A stretch of 64,000 nucleotides of DNA from assembly GCA_030145715.1 (NCBI GenBank), contig JAIXHQ010000002.1, forward strand, positions 124,001 through 188,000, in the 5' to 3' direction. Every line of letters begins with the position of its first letter. Position 1 is the first letter of the stretch. The DNA is from Sphingopyxis sp. GTDB taxonomy: Bacteria > Pseudomonadota > Alphaproteobacteria > Sphingomonadales > Sphingomonadaceae. The notes under the pieces are model-generated. The model saw only the letters and a program-made list of their open reading frames with translations. It searched no databases and was not told the DNA's origin. The position numbers and the translations under genes were made by a program. Shown here piece by piece: positions 17,626 to 27,304 of the stretch.

Positions 17626-18852
17626 TCAGCCGCCGTTGCTGCGGATCCATTTTTCGACCACCGGCGCAATCTCCTCGCGCCATTTGCGGCCGTTGAAGAT
17701 GCCGTAATGGCCGACGCCCTTGGCCATCAGATAATGTTTTCTGGCGGCGGGCAGCCCCTTGGCCAGCGTCAGCGCCGCCTTGGTCTGGCCGATGCCGGAA
17801 ATATCGTCACGCTCGCCCTCGATCGCGAGGATCGCAATATCCTCGATCAGGCCGACGTCGACCGGCTGACCATGGTGCGTCATCTCGCCCTTGGGCAGCA
17901 GGTGCCGCTGGAACACGACATCGACCGTCTGCAGATAAAATTCGGCGGTCATGTCGCAGACCGCGCGATATTCGTCGTAAAATTCCTTGGTCTTGTCGGC
18001 GCTCTCGCCGTCGCCGTCGACCAGATGTTTGAACATCTCCCAATGGCTCATCATATGATTGCCAAGGTTCATCGACATGAAACCCGCGAGTTGCAGAAAG
18101 CCCGGATAGACGCGGCGCCCGGCGCCCGGATAATAGGCGGGCACGGTCGCGATCACATTTTCCTGGAACCAGGCATAGGGGCGCGTCGTCGCATGTTCGT
18201 TGACCGCCGTCGGTGCCTCGCGCGTGTCGATCGGGCCGCCCATCATCGTCAGCGTCCGGGGACGGCATTCATGCTTATTCGCGCCCATGACCGCCGCGGC
18301 GGCCAGGCTGGGCACCGACGGCTGGCACACCGCCAGCATATGCGCGCCCGGACCGATATGTTCGAGCCACGAGATCAGATAATCGATATAATCGTCGAGG
18401 TCGAACTGCCCCGCCTCCAACGGCACGTTGCGCGCGTCGCGCCAGTCGGTGATCCACACGTCATGGCCGGGCAGCATCCGTTCGACCGTGCCGCGCAGCA
18501 GCGTCGCATAATGGCCCGACATCGGCGCGACAATCAGCAATTTGGGCGCGTCCTTCGTGCCCTTATGCTTGAAATGCTTGAGCTGGCCGAACGGCTTGCG
18601 CGCCTCGACCGCTTCGGTCACGCGGACGGTTTCGCCATCGACGACCGTCTCATATAATTCGAACCCCGGCTTTCCGCGCGGCGCCGCCGCATGGGCGAAA
18701 ACTTCCAGCGCCGAAGCGAACATCGGGCTGCCGCCGAAATAGCCGAGCGGATTTGCGGGATGTTGCATGACCTGCGCGCCCGCGGTGGCCAGCGCGCTGG
18801 CCCCTGCAAGCCAGTTTTTCTGCATGTCAAAGGCGTGATACAGCATGTTCAT
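17626..18852 (-). CDS. phaZ: Intracellular polyhydroxybutyrate (PHA) depolymerase
   Basis: MLYHAFDMQKNWLAGASALATAGAQVMQHPANPLGYFGG...; C-terminal GVGHYGIFNGRKWREEIAP. Confidence 0.92.
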   Translation of the reverse strand: MNMLYHAFDMQKNWLAGASALATAGAQVMQHPANPLGYFGGSPMFASALEVFAHAAAPRGKPGFELYETVVDGETVRVTEAVEARKPFGQLKHFKHKGTKDAPKLLIVAPMSGHYATLLRGTVERMLPGHDVWITDWRDARNVPLEAGQFDLDDYIDYLISWLEHIGPGAHMLAVCQPSVPSLAAAAVMGANKHECRPRTLTMMGGPIDTREAPTAVNEHATTRPYAWFQENVIATVPAYYPGAGRRVYPGFLQLAGFMSMNLGNHMMSHWEMFKHLVDGDGESADKTKEFYDEYRAVCDMTAEFYLQTVDVVFQRHLLPKGEMTHHGQPVDVGLIEDIAILAIEGERDDISGIGQTKAALTLAKGLPAARKHYLMAKGVGHYGIFNGRKWREEIAPVVEKWIRSNGG

Positions 18853-19083
18853 GTCGTTCCTTGGTTGCCCTGGGCGGCACTCTGACGGCGCCTGCTCGCT
18901 GACCCATAGTCTAGGGGATCAGCCTCATTGTGCAATGCATCATAATTGCCGCTGACCGCAAATCGGGCACGCCGCCCTCGCGGTTCGGACGTCGCGGCAT
19001 AAAGCCATGCTTCATGATGCTTGAAGCGGAAGAATATTCTGGGCCGTTGAGCGCGGCCATGGCCGCTGCTAAGGCCCGGTGCG

Positions 19084-20883
19084 ATGGCAAGCCAATCCGA
19101 ACTGTCCACCGCGAAAGCTCCCGCCGAACCCCGCCGCAAGCTCGGCAGTCTGCGGATGATCTGGCATTATGCCAGCCGCTATCCGCTGCAACTGGCGATC
19201 GCGGCGGTCGCGCTGGGCGTTGCCGCGCTCGCGACCCTCGCCATTCCCTATCAGTTCAAGGAAATGATCGACAGCGGCTTCGTTGCCGGCGGCGGCGATG
19301 TCGCGCCGCACTTTCGTTTCTTTTACGTCATCGTGCTCATGCTCGCGCTGGCGACGGCGCTCCGCTTTTATTTCGTGAGCTGGCTGGGCGAACGCACCGT
19401 CGCCGACATCCGCCAGGCGGTTCAGCGCAACCTGCTGCGCCTGGAACCCGGTTTTTTTGAGGAGAACCGACCGTCGGAAATCGCGTCACGCATGACGTCG
19501 GACACCTCGATCATCGAACAGACGGTCGGCACGACCGTTTCGGTCGCGCTGCGCAACACCGTCATGGGGATCGGCGGCATCGCCTATCTCTTCTCGCTCT
19601 CGCCCAAATTGACCGGCGGCATCCTGCTGGGCATTCCCGTGATTATCACGCCGATCGTCCTCCTCGGGCGAAAGCTGCAGAATGTCTCGCGGTCCAGTCA
19701 GGATCGGGTGGCCGACATCGGCGCGACCACCGCCGAACAATTGGGCGCGATGAAGATCGTTCAGGCTTTCGGCCAGGAAGCGCGCGAGGCACGCCGCTTT
19801 TCGGACACGGTGGAGGCCAATTTCGCCACCGCCAAGCGCCGCATCCGCATCCGCGCGATCATGACCGCGATCGTCATCGGCCTGTTGTTCGGGGCGATCA
19901 CGACATTGCTGTGGTATGGGGCGGCGGGGGTCGCCGCGGGCACGATCACCGGCGGCACGATCGCCGCCTTTGTCCTCACCGGCGGATTGGTGGCGGGCGC
20001 GTTCGGCGCGCTGACAGAGGTTTACGGCGACCTGCTGCGCGCGGCGGGCGCGGCCGAACGGCTCAGCGAACTGCTCAATGCCGAAGCGGGCATCGCCGCG
20101 CCCGCCGCCCCGCGCCCCTTCCCCGAACCGCCGGTCGGGGTGCTGGAATTTTCCCATGTCGAATTTCACTATCCGACCCGCCCCGACGCGCCGGCGCTGC
20201 ACGATTTCAGCCTGGCCATCCGGCCGCGCGAAACCGTCGCGATCGTCGGCCCGTCGGGCGCCGGCAAATCGACATTGTTCCAGCTCGCCGAACGGTTCTA
20301 TGATCCGCAGGCGGGCCAGATATTGCTCGACGGCGTATCGCTGACCGACGCCGACCCCGCCGACATCCGCGCGCGCATCGCCATGGTGCCACAGGAAACG
20401 GTGATCTTTGCGGCCACGGCGCGCGACAATCTGCGCTATGGCAATTGGGACGCCAGCGACGATCAGTTGTGGGACGCCGCGCGCGCCGCCAATGCCGAGG
20501 ATTTTTTGCGAAAGCTGCCGCAGGGTCTCGACACCTTCATGGGTGAAGGCGGCGCGCGGCTTTCGGGCGGCCAGCGTCAGCGCGTCGCGATCGCCCGCGC
20601 CCTGCTCCGCCGCGCGCCGCTGCTCTTGCTCGACGAAGCGACCTCCGCGCTCGACGCCGAATCCGAAAAGCTGGTGCAGGACGCGCTCGAAACGCTGATG
20701 CACGACCGCACGACGATCGTCATCGCGCACCGGCTGGCCACCGTGCGCGCCGCTGACCGCATCATCGTCATGGACGACGGCCGCATCGTCGAAGAGGGCA
20801 GGCATGACGAACTTGTCGCCGCTGACGGCCTCTATGCCCGCCTGGCCCGGCTTCAGTTTCAGGATAATCTGGCGGCCGCCTGA
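19084..20883 (+). CDS. ABC transporter ATP-binding/permease protein (MsbA-like exporter)
   Basis: 599 aa; TM domain plus Walker A GPSGAGKST, signature LSGGQRQR, Walker B LLLLDEATSALD. Confidence 0.95.
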   Translation: MASQSELSTAKAPAEPRRKLGSLRMIWHYASRYPLQLAIAAVALGVAALATLAIPYQFKEMIDSGFVAGGGDVAPHFRFFYVIVLMLALATALRFYFVSWLGERTVADIRQAVQRNLLRLEPGFFEENRPSEIASRMTSDTSIIEQTVGTTVSVALRNTVMGIGGIAYLFSLSPKLTGGILLGIPVIITPIVLLGRKLQNVSRSSQDRVADIGATTAEQLGAMKIVQAFGQEAREARRFSDTVEANFATAKRRIRIRAIMTAIVIGLLFGAITTLLWYGAAGVAAGTITGGTIAAFVLTGGLVAGAFGALTEVYGDLLRAAGAAERLSELLNAEAGIAAPAAPRPFPEPPVGVLEFSHVEFHYPTRPDAPALHDFSLAIRPRETVAIVGPSGAGKSTLFQLAERFYDPQAGQILLDGVSLTDADPADIRARIAMVPQETVIFAATARDNLRYGNWDASDDQLWDAARAANAEDFLRKLPQGLDTFMGEGGARLSGGQRQRVAIARALLRRAPLLLLDEATSALDAESEKLVQDALETLMHDRTTIVIAHRLATVRAADRIIVMDDGRIVEEGRHDELVAADGLYARLARLQFQDNLAAA

Positions 20884-20919
20884 CTCCCCCGCCTTTCCAC
20901 CAAAGCCAAGGATATTGCG

Positions 20920-21456
20920 ATGCTCTATGACCTGACCGTGCCCGCCTATCAAAATGGCCTTGGCGCCTTGTCGGGCGAACTGTCGCGGGCGCTGGCATGG
21001 GGGACCGAAAACAGCATCGGCGAACTGCAATTCGCCGCCGCGCGCCTGGCCCCCGACATGTTCCCGCTGGCGGCGCAGGTGCGCTATAGCTGTGTGCAGG
21101 CGCTCCAGCCACTGGCGCGCCTTGCCGACATGACAATCCCCGATTTCCCCGACGACGCGGTCGATTTTGCCGGAATGCAGGATCAGGTCGCGGCAACCCT
21201 CGCCATCCTCGACGCCGTCGATCCGGCCGCGATGGGCAAGGATGGCGACCGGCCGATCAGCCTGGACCTGCCGAACGGCATGGTCTTCGACATGACCGCC
21301 CTCGCCTATGTCCGCGACTGGGCCCAGCCGCAATTCCACTTTCACCGCGTCGCGGCCTATGCGGTGATGCGCCACATGGGCGTCCCGCTCGGCAAGGCCG
21401 ATTATGCCGCCTATATGATGCGCCACCTGCGGCCCGGAACGGCGCCCGCCGCCTGA
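20920..21456 (+). CDS. DUF1993 family protein
   Basis: MLYDLTVPAYQNGLGALSGELSRALAWG... typical of the family. Confidence 0.8.
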   Translation: MLYDLTVPAYQNGLGALSGELSRALAWGTENSIGELQFAAARLAPDMFPLAAQVRYSCVQALQPLARLADMTIPDFPDDAVDFAGMQDQVAATLAILDAVDPAAMGKDGDRPISLDLPNGMVFDMTALAYVRDWAQPQFHFHRVAAYAVMRHMGVPLGKADYAAYMMRHLRPGTAPAA

Positions 21457-21478
21457 GGCGGCGGCAACCGTCAGGCGA

Positions 21479-21922
21479 TCAGATCAGGCCGCCGTAACCC
21501 GCTATGCCGGGAAAGGCGATTTTCGATCCGCCGTTGCGCCGGATCGCTCCGATCGCCTGATCGACGCGCAGATAGCGCGCGCGGGCTTCGGGTTCGAACA
21601 TCAATGTCGCCGGATCGGCGCGGCTCGACGCCGTTTTGACCAGCAGGCCAAGCTGCGCCAGATCGACGGCCTCGCCATTCCACCGGATCACGTCCGCCGT
21701 GTCGATGGTGATGCGGTTTTCGTCGCTGACCTTTGCCCGCCCCATGTCGGTGCCCGGCAGCGTCACGTCGACGCTGTGCGTCGGGGGCGGTATCGTGATG
21801 ATGAACATCACCAGCATGACCAGCATGACATCGATCAGCGGGGTGGTGTTGATGTCCGGATCGCCATTGGGATCGGCGCGGAAAATGCTGCGGTGATACA
21901 GGCTGCGGCTTTTGCGCATCAT
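21479..21922 (-). CDS. Biopolymer transport protein ExbD/TolR family
   Basis: INTTPLIDVMLVMLVMFIITIP motif; 147 aa. Confidence 0.9.
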   Translation of the reverse strand: MMRKSRSLYHRSIFRADPNGDPDINTTPLIDVMLVMLVMFIITIPPPTHSVDVTLPGTDMGRAKVSDENRITIDTADVIRWNGEAVDLAQLGLLVKTASSRADPATLMFEPEARARYLRVDQAIGAIRRNGGSKIAFPGIAGYGGLI

Positions 21923-22106
21923 CTATCTCCCGGTTGAGGAGGATTGATCGCCCGTGATGCGGCGCCCGCCCTCCATCGGGGGCACGGGTCACCCGCTCCC
22001 CACATGGTAACTATATATCATTCCATTGATGAGGCAAGAATAATGTCGGATGCGCCGGTCGCGCGGGGATGATTGTGGCGGCCACGCCGCCCGCGCCATC
22101 CGGGTA

Positions 22107-22139
22107 TAAAGAAAGGGCGGCACCTTGCGGTACCGCCCC
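22107..22139 (-). terminator. Intrinsic terminator of the OmpA-family gene
   Basis: Minus: GGGCGGTACC-GCAA-GGTGCCGCCC followed by TTTCTTT. Confidence 0.85.
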
Positions 22140-22178
22140 TCTTTGTCTTCCATTCCCGGTCGGGAGTGGAAACCGGTC

Positions 22179-23291
22179 TTACATGCCCGAGTTCGGACCG
22201 TAAGTGATTTCCACGCGACGGTTCTGGTCGTTGCGGACGCCATCGGCGGTTGCAACTGCCGGGCGGCTTTCGCCGAAGCCCTGCGCGCTGATCGAGCCAT
22301 CCGAGATACCGCGAGCGGTAAGGTAGCTGCGAACCGCGGTGTTGCGGCGTTCCGACAGGCCGACGTTGTACTTGGCCGAACCCGAACGGTCGGCGTGACC
22401 GGCGAGCATGACCTGCGTACCCGTGCAACCACGGTTGTAGGCGCTGATGGCGTTGTCCAGCGTCGAAGCCGCTTCCGGCGTGATGTTCGACTGATCCCAG
22501 TCGAAGTACACGATATACGGTCCGGGCTCGCACACCACCGGCGGAGGCGGCGGGGGCGGCGGGGGCGGCGGGGGCGGCGGGGGCGGCGGCGGGGGCGGCG
22601 GAGCCGGTTCCACCGGCGCCGGTGCGCCACCGAAGTTGAACGTCAGCGTCGCGAGCAGCGAGTGCGAACGGAAACGCGACGACACATTGCGGCCAGCCGA
22701 GTCAACCAGGTCGACGTTGTCGGCGTTGAAGAAACGATACTTCAGGCCAGCGTCGATCGTGTTGGTGATCGGAGCGCGAATGCCGGCGATTGCCTGCCAC
22801 GCAAAGCCCGTGTCCGAATCGTCAAGGAACGCGGTCTGATAGACCGGGCGAACCGAAACGCGCGCCACACCGGCACCACCGCCGACAAAGCCCTGCAGGC
22901 CGTCGTCGTCGCCGAAGTCGAGCATACCATTGACCATGAAGCTCAGGGCGTTGGTGTTGCCGTCCAGATCGGCCGTGCCAACAAAGTTCGTCGGGCCAGT
23001 CTGCGGAATGCCGGGCGTCGAGAAACGACCCGACTTGATGTTGGCGCGGCGATAGCCGACTTCGACTTCGGCGCGGAAACCGCCAAAGTCGTAACCGACG
23101 GTGCCTTCGACGTCATAGCCGACGCGATGGTCGAGCGTACCTGCGTTTGCAACGGTGCCGATGTCGAGATCCATGTCCTCGACGATCATTGCACCAGCGC
23201 CAACACCAACATACCAAGAGTCGTCGCGCGCCAAAGCAGGCGAAGCCAGGGCGGTGGAGGCCAATGCCATAGCTACGGCAAGCTTCCTCAT
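22179..23291 (-). CDS. OmpA family protein (beta-barrel plus OmpA-like domain)
   Basis: Signal peptide MRKLAVAMALASTALASPALA; C-terminal domain YFDWDQSNITPEAASTLDNAI...GHADRSGSAKYNVGLSERRNTAVRSYL. Confidence 0.95.
   Translation of the reverse strand: MRKLAVAMALASTALASPALARDDSWYVGVGAGAMIVEDMDLDIGTVANAGTLDHRVGYDVEGTVGYDFGGFRAEVEVGYRRANIKSGRFSTPGIPQTGPTNFVGTADLDGNTNALSFMVNGMLDFGDDDGLQGFVGGGAGVARVSVRPVYQTAFLDDSDTGFAWQAIAGIRAPITNTIDAGLKYRFFNADNVDLVDSAGRNVSSRFRSHSLLATLTFNFGGAPAPVEPAPPPPPPPPPPPPPPPPPPPPPVVCEPGPYIVYFDWDQSNITPEAASTLDNAISAYNRGCTGTQVMLAGHADRSGSAKYNVGLSERRNTAVRSYLTARGISDGSISAQGFGESRPAVATADGVRNDQNRRVEITYGPNSGM
22539..22610. repeat. GGCGGG/CGGCGG low-complexity tract encoding a polyproline linker
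   Basis: About 70 nt of repeating ggcgggggc; encodes roughly 22 consecutive Pro. Confidence 0.9.
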
Positions 23292-23421
23292 AGTAATTCC
23301 CCTTTCAAGTTGAGATATACGTCTCGGCAGACGTCCTACTCGCCGCTTTGGTTCCGTGCAACCCAACAAATCGTTAATCTGTTGCCAAAAAGTCGCACTT
23401 TTGACGCCCGCGACCGGAAAT

Positions 23422-23874
23422 TCATCCCGCTATCAAAAGCCCCTGCGCCTTCAGGTGCAGGATCAGCGCGGCGATCACCGTACGCGCTTCCGCGTCGACT
23501 GTCACCCCGCCCTCCGGCGCCGCGATCGTCGCGGGCGCGAACCAGGCCGTTCCGTCGAACCACAACCGCGCCTTGTCGGTCAGCCGAACCACCGTCATCC
23601 CCGCGCGCGGCGCGGCAAATCGCCAGCCGCCGACGGTGCGGATCGCGATCCCATTGTCCTGCCCTGCCCAGTCGCCCGTCGCGCCGGCGCCCACGATCCA
23701 GCACTGGCCCGGGGCCGCCTCGGTCGGCGGTTCGGCGACCGGCCCCGCCTCGACGGCGGCGTGGATCAGCGCGTCGATCAGGGTCAGCGCCTCGTTATGC
23801 GTCACCTCCTTTTGCGCCTGCGCCATCGCGAGTAACGGTAACGCGAGCCGGGGCGTGGTCGAACTGTCGGTCAT
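23422..23874 (-). CDS. DUF2793 domain protein, 3' end of GTA cluster
   Basis: RLALPLLAMAQAQKEVTHNEALTLIDALIHAAV...PGQCWIVGAGATGDWAG. Confidence 0.85.
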   Translation of the reverse strand: MTDSSTTPRLALPLLAMAQAQKEVTHNEALTLIDALIHAAVEAGPVAEPPTEAAPGQCWIVGAGATGDWAGQDNGIAIRTVGGWRFAAPRAGMTVVRLTDKARLWFDGTAWFAPATIAAPEGGVTVDAEARTVIAALILHLKAQGLLIAG

Positions 23875-23886
23875 GGCTTTGTCCTT

Positions 23887-26064
23887 TCAGGTCAGCGGCA
23901 GCAACAATGGGTCGGACAGCGCGAAATCGCCCGCCTGCCGGATGGAAAGGGCGCAGCCCGGCGGCACCGCCGCCAGGTCGGTCGACGCGATGGTCAGCAT
24001 CGGGGCGTCGCGCTCCCACGGGCCGACACCCGGCACCGGGGGCGACAGGTCTATCAGCCACGCCTCGCGGCCTTCGCCCGGCGCCTGGTCGACATGGTCG
24101 CGCCATCCCGCATCGACCCGGCTGCGCCGGATCCAGTCGATGATCGCACCGCCCGAACCGTCGCGCCGGACCCTGCCATGCACCGCCGCCGGGGGCTTCA
24201 GCGCGCGCGCCGCGCCCGGGACCGCCACGTCGGTCAATGTCGTCCCGCCGCGCGCCGCCCATTGCAGCGTGGCCGCGCCGCCTTCCGCCGATACCGCCAG
24301 CGCGTCGGGCATCGTCAACAGCGCCGGATCGTCGAGCAGGACGAACGGCGTTCCCGCCGCATGGGCGGTGTCGCCTGGCGTCGCTGCGCGGCCGCGCAGC
24401 AATCGCGACAGCCGCCATATCCCCGGCGCGGCGATCTCGGCGCGGCCAAATTGCAACAGTTCGCCGCCGACCATCGCGCGGTTGGCCCCGCCCAGCAAGG
24501 CGGCGTCGTCGACCGACGCCAGCGTCATCGCGGGATGGATCAGCGTCACCGTCGCGACATTGTCCAGGTCGAACAGATAGCTGGTGCCGGGCGGCAGCGG
24601 CGCGGCAAGCTGTCCCAGCGCCGCCGCCGGACGCACAGTGCCGACGGCGATCGGTTCCGCCCCGGCGGTCGGCACGAACCAGCAATCGGCGCCGCGCCAG
24701 CCGTCGTTGCCGCCCGCCCCGGCGATCAGGATGCGCGGCGCCGCCGCTGCCGGGCTGCCGATGCTTGGCAGGTCGAAAAGGCGGACGACGCCGGGCGCGT
24801 CGGGCCAGTCGGGCACCCGGACGGGCACCCCCGGATCGGCGGGCAGCGTCGCTGCGGGCAAGGGCTGATAGCGTTTGAGGTCCAGCAATATCTCGCCGCC
24901 GCGCACCGTCCGCGCGGCCAGCCGCCATCGGCCGCCATCGGCCAGCGTGACGATATGCCCGACCGGCAGGGCCAGCGCCGCCAGATCGGCGCGCCACGCC
25001 ATCGTCTCCCGCCCGTCCGCGGCGGCGGCGGCCAGTTGCTGCGCCAGCGCGCGCGCCGATCCGGCGGACAGCACCGCCGGCATGTCGATCCGTTCCTCGC
25101 GCACCCCGCCCCCCGCGACCTGCACCGCCTGCTGTCCCAGTTGATAATCGCGTCCGGGTTCATAATGGCGCAGCCGGATCGCGCCGGGCAGCGACGACAG
25201 CGGCGCGCGCCGTTGTTCGCTCCGGTCGCCCGGCACCTCCTGCCGCCGCGCTTCGCGAAAAGCGCCGAGGTTCAGCGCCGCGCCCGACAGCCTTTCGGGT
25301 GCCAGCCGCCATCCGTCGCTATCGCTCAGCAACCGCGTGCCATCGGCCTCGAACAGCGGCGCCAGCGCGTCGCGCGCCCGGTCCCCCGACGCCGCATAGC
25401 CGCCAAAGCGCCACGCCCCGGCACAACGTCCGCGCTGATCGAGCAGCGTGTCGCCGATCATCCCCGCATCGACATCGCCCGCATCCGCCTCGACCTCGAA
25501 CGTCAGCGACGGGATGCGGTTGCCGAACGCGCCCAGCTCCAGCTCCTCAAACATGGCATAGGCGGTTCCGCGAAAGCCGCTCGCCGATCCGATGCCGATT
25601 GCCGATGCGATCAACGGATCGACCGGCTGATCCTCGCTTCCGTCATACCATCGGAACAGACAGCGTTCGCGAAACGACCCGCTCGCCCCGCGCAGCAGAT
25701 TGCCGTCGGCCCATATCCGCCGGATCGCGCGGATCCGCCGCGACGACAGCGCGACGGCCAGCGATGCCGAATAGCTATATTCGGTCACCGATGGCCGCCC
25801 CTTGCCGCCGCTTTGCCTGCTGCGCCGTTCGATCAGGTCGGTGGCCCAGATCACGCTGCCCGCGACCCGCATCGTCCCGAACAATTGCGGGATTTGCTGG
25901 CCATAGGTCGACGCCTGCACCTTCAGGTCGGCCAGCCGGGGTCCATCGCGGCCCTTCGGCTTGAAAATCGCCCCGTCGATCTGCTGGCCCACCGCCGCAC
26001 CGATCGCCGCGCCGACCGGGCCGCCAACGATCCCGCCGACCACCGTCAGCACCAAAGTCGCCAT
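23887..26064 (-). CDS. GTA tail/host-specificity protein (gp15-like), short form
   Basis: MRVAGSVIWATDL...SVTEYSYSASLAVAL...FGNRIPSLTFEVE as in RcGTA gp15 N-terminus; only 725 aa. Confidence 0.88.
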   Translation of the reverse strand: MATLVLTVVGGIVGGPVGAAIGAAVGQQIDGAIFKPKGRDGPRLADLKVQASTYGQQIPQLFGTMRVAGSVIWATDLIERRSRQSGGKGRPSVTEYSYSASLAVALSSRRIRAIRRIWADGNLLRGASGSFRERCLFRWYDGSEDQPVDPLIASAIGIGSASGFRGTAYAMFEELELGAFGNRIPSLTFEVEADAGDVDAGMIGDTLLDQRGRCAGAWRFGGYAASGDRARDALAPLFEADGTRLLSDSDGWRLAPERLSGAALNLGAFREARRQEVPGDRSEQRRAPLSSLPGAIRLRHYEPGRDYQLGQQAVQVAGGGVREERIDMPAVLSAGSARALAQQLAAAAADGRETMAWRADLAALALPVGHIVTLADGGRWRLAARTVRGGEILLDLKRYQPLPAATLPADPGVPVRVPDWPDAPGVVRLFDLPSIGSPAAAAPRILIAGAGGNDGWRGADCWFVPTAGAEPIAVGTVRPAAALGQLAAPLPPGTSYLFDLDNVATVTLIHPAMTLASVDDAALLGGANRAMVGGELLQFGRAEIAAPGIWRLSRLLRGRAATPGDTAHAAGTPFVLLDDPALLTMPDALAVSAEGGAATLQWAARGGTTLTDVAVPGAARALKPPAAVHGRVRRDGSGGAIIDWIRRSRVDAGWRDHVDQAPGEGREAWLIDLSPPVPGVGPWERDAPMLTIASTDLAAVPPGCALSIRQAGDFALSDPLLLPLT

Positions 26065-26079
26065 CGCTATCCTCGCTTG

Positions 26080-26478
26080 TCAAATGCGCCAGCGCGCGGC
26101 CGCGGACACCGCCGCATCGATCGGCGTCTCCACCACCTGGCGCAATCCGGCATGGGCATGAATCAGGCTGTCCGGGCCCAGCAGGCCGAAATGAAACTGC
26201 TGCGCCGGATGGGCGATCAGCGCGACGTCCCCGGCGCGCGCATCGCCCGCGACCGGGACGAACCCGGCATCCGCCAGCGCCGCTTCGATACGCCATCGCG
26301 GCCACCCGCGCAGCGGATAGGCGGCGGGGCGCGCCAACCGGCGGCCCGCGATTGCATAGGCCGCCCAAATCAGCCCGGCGCAATCAAGCCCCGTCGCCGG
26401 ATCGCATCCCTGCGGCCGGAACGGCGCGCCGACCATCGTTCGCGCCGCGGCAAAGGCGCGCGCGGCCAGGTCATCCAC
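26080..26478 (-). CDS. GTA NlpC/P60 family peptidase (gp14-like)
   Basis: GAPFRPQGCDPATGLDCAGLIWAAY...DVALIAHPAQQFHFGLLG. Confidence 0.88.
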   Translation of the reverse strand: MDDLAARAFAAARTMVGAPFRPQGCDPATGLDCAGLIWAAYAIAGRRLARPAAYPLRGWPRWRIEAALADAGFVPVAGDARAGDVALIAHPAQQFHFGLLGPDSLIHAHAGLRQVVETPIDAAVSAAARWRI

Positions 26479-27304
26479 CGGGATAACGGGTCAACAGGTC
26501 GTTGCCGGGCAGATGCGCCTCGCCGCGAAAATTGATCGCATTGGCAAATCGGTCGCGGCACGTCGCCAATTGCTTGTCGCATCCCTCGATCAACCGGACC
26601 CGCGCGGGAAAGACGGGGGCAAAGCTTGGCGCCTCGGCCAGTTGCAGCACGCGGCCCGCCGCCGCGATCACCGGGCTTGCCAGGCCGCAATTCGCGCCGT
26701 CCATCCACAGCATCTCGCCAAATGCCATCGCGGGCGCGGCGCTGTCGATCGTCACCGCGCGTCCCTCGACCGCCACCACGCGCCGCATATGCGTTCGCGG
26801 GGCCAGGTCGACGCGGCACGCCCGGTCGCCCAGCATCGCGCGGCACGACGGCGACGTCGCCGGACAGACCGGCCGGTCCAGCATCCGCGTCACCCCCTGA
26901 AGCTCCGCGGCAAAGGCGGGTCCGCGCCGCTCGATCGCCCCCAGCGATCCGCGCGCCACCGTCACCGGCGCCGCCTCGGGCGCGCTCCAGTCGGTCACGA
27001 ACAGCGCCAGTTCGGCGCCGTCCCAGCGCCCCGCATCCAGATCGCGCGCGGCGATCGCGTCGCTGGCCAGCCCGCCCTCGACATCCATTGTCGCCACGTC
27101 GATGCTGTCGCTGGTGTCGAGCGCCGACGGCTTCATCCCCGGCGCGGCGCGATACAGGATGCCGCCGACCATCAGGTCGCTGTCGTGCGATGTCAGCCCG
27201 ATCACCACCCCGTCGCGCCGCGACAGACGCCAGCACCACGCCATCGTCACCAGCTCCGCGCGCAGCCAGTCGGGCGCCTGCCCTGTCGCCGCCGCGCTCA
27301 CCAT
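26471..27304 (-). CDS. DUF2163 GTA tail protein (gp13-like)
   Basis: 277 aa; TSHDSDLMVGGILYRAAPGMKPSALDTSDSIDVATMDVEGGL...GCDKQLATCRDRFANAINFRGEAHLPGNDLLTRYPG. Confidence 0.9.
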   Translation of the reverse strand: MVSAAATGQAPDWLRAELVTMAWCWRLSRRDGVVIGLTSHDSDLMVGGILYRAAPGMKPSALDTSDSIDVATMDVEGGLASDAIAARDLDAGRWDGAELALFVTDWSAPEAAPVTVARGSLGAIERRGPAFAAELQGVTRMLDRPVCPATSPSCRAMLGDRACRVDLAPRTHMRRVVAVEGRAVTIDSAAPAMAFGEMLWMDGANCGLASPVIAAAGRVLQLAEAPSFAPVFPARVRLIEGCDKQLATCRDRFANAINFRGEAHLPGNDLLTRYPGG

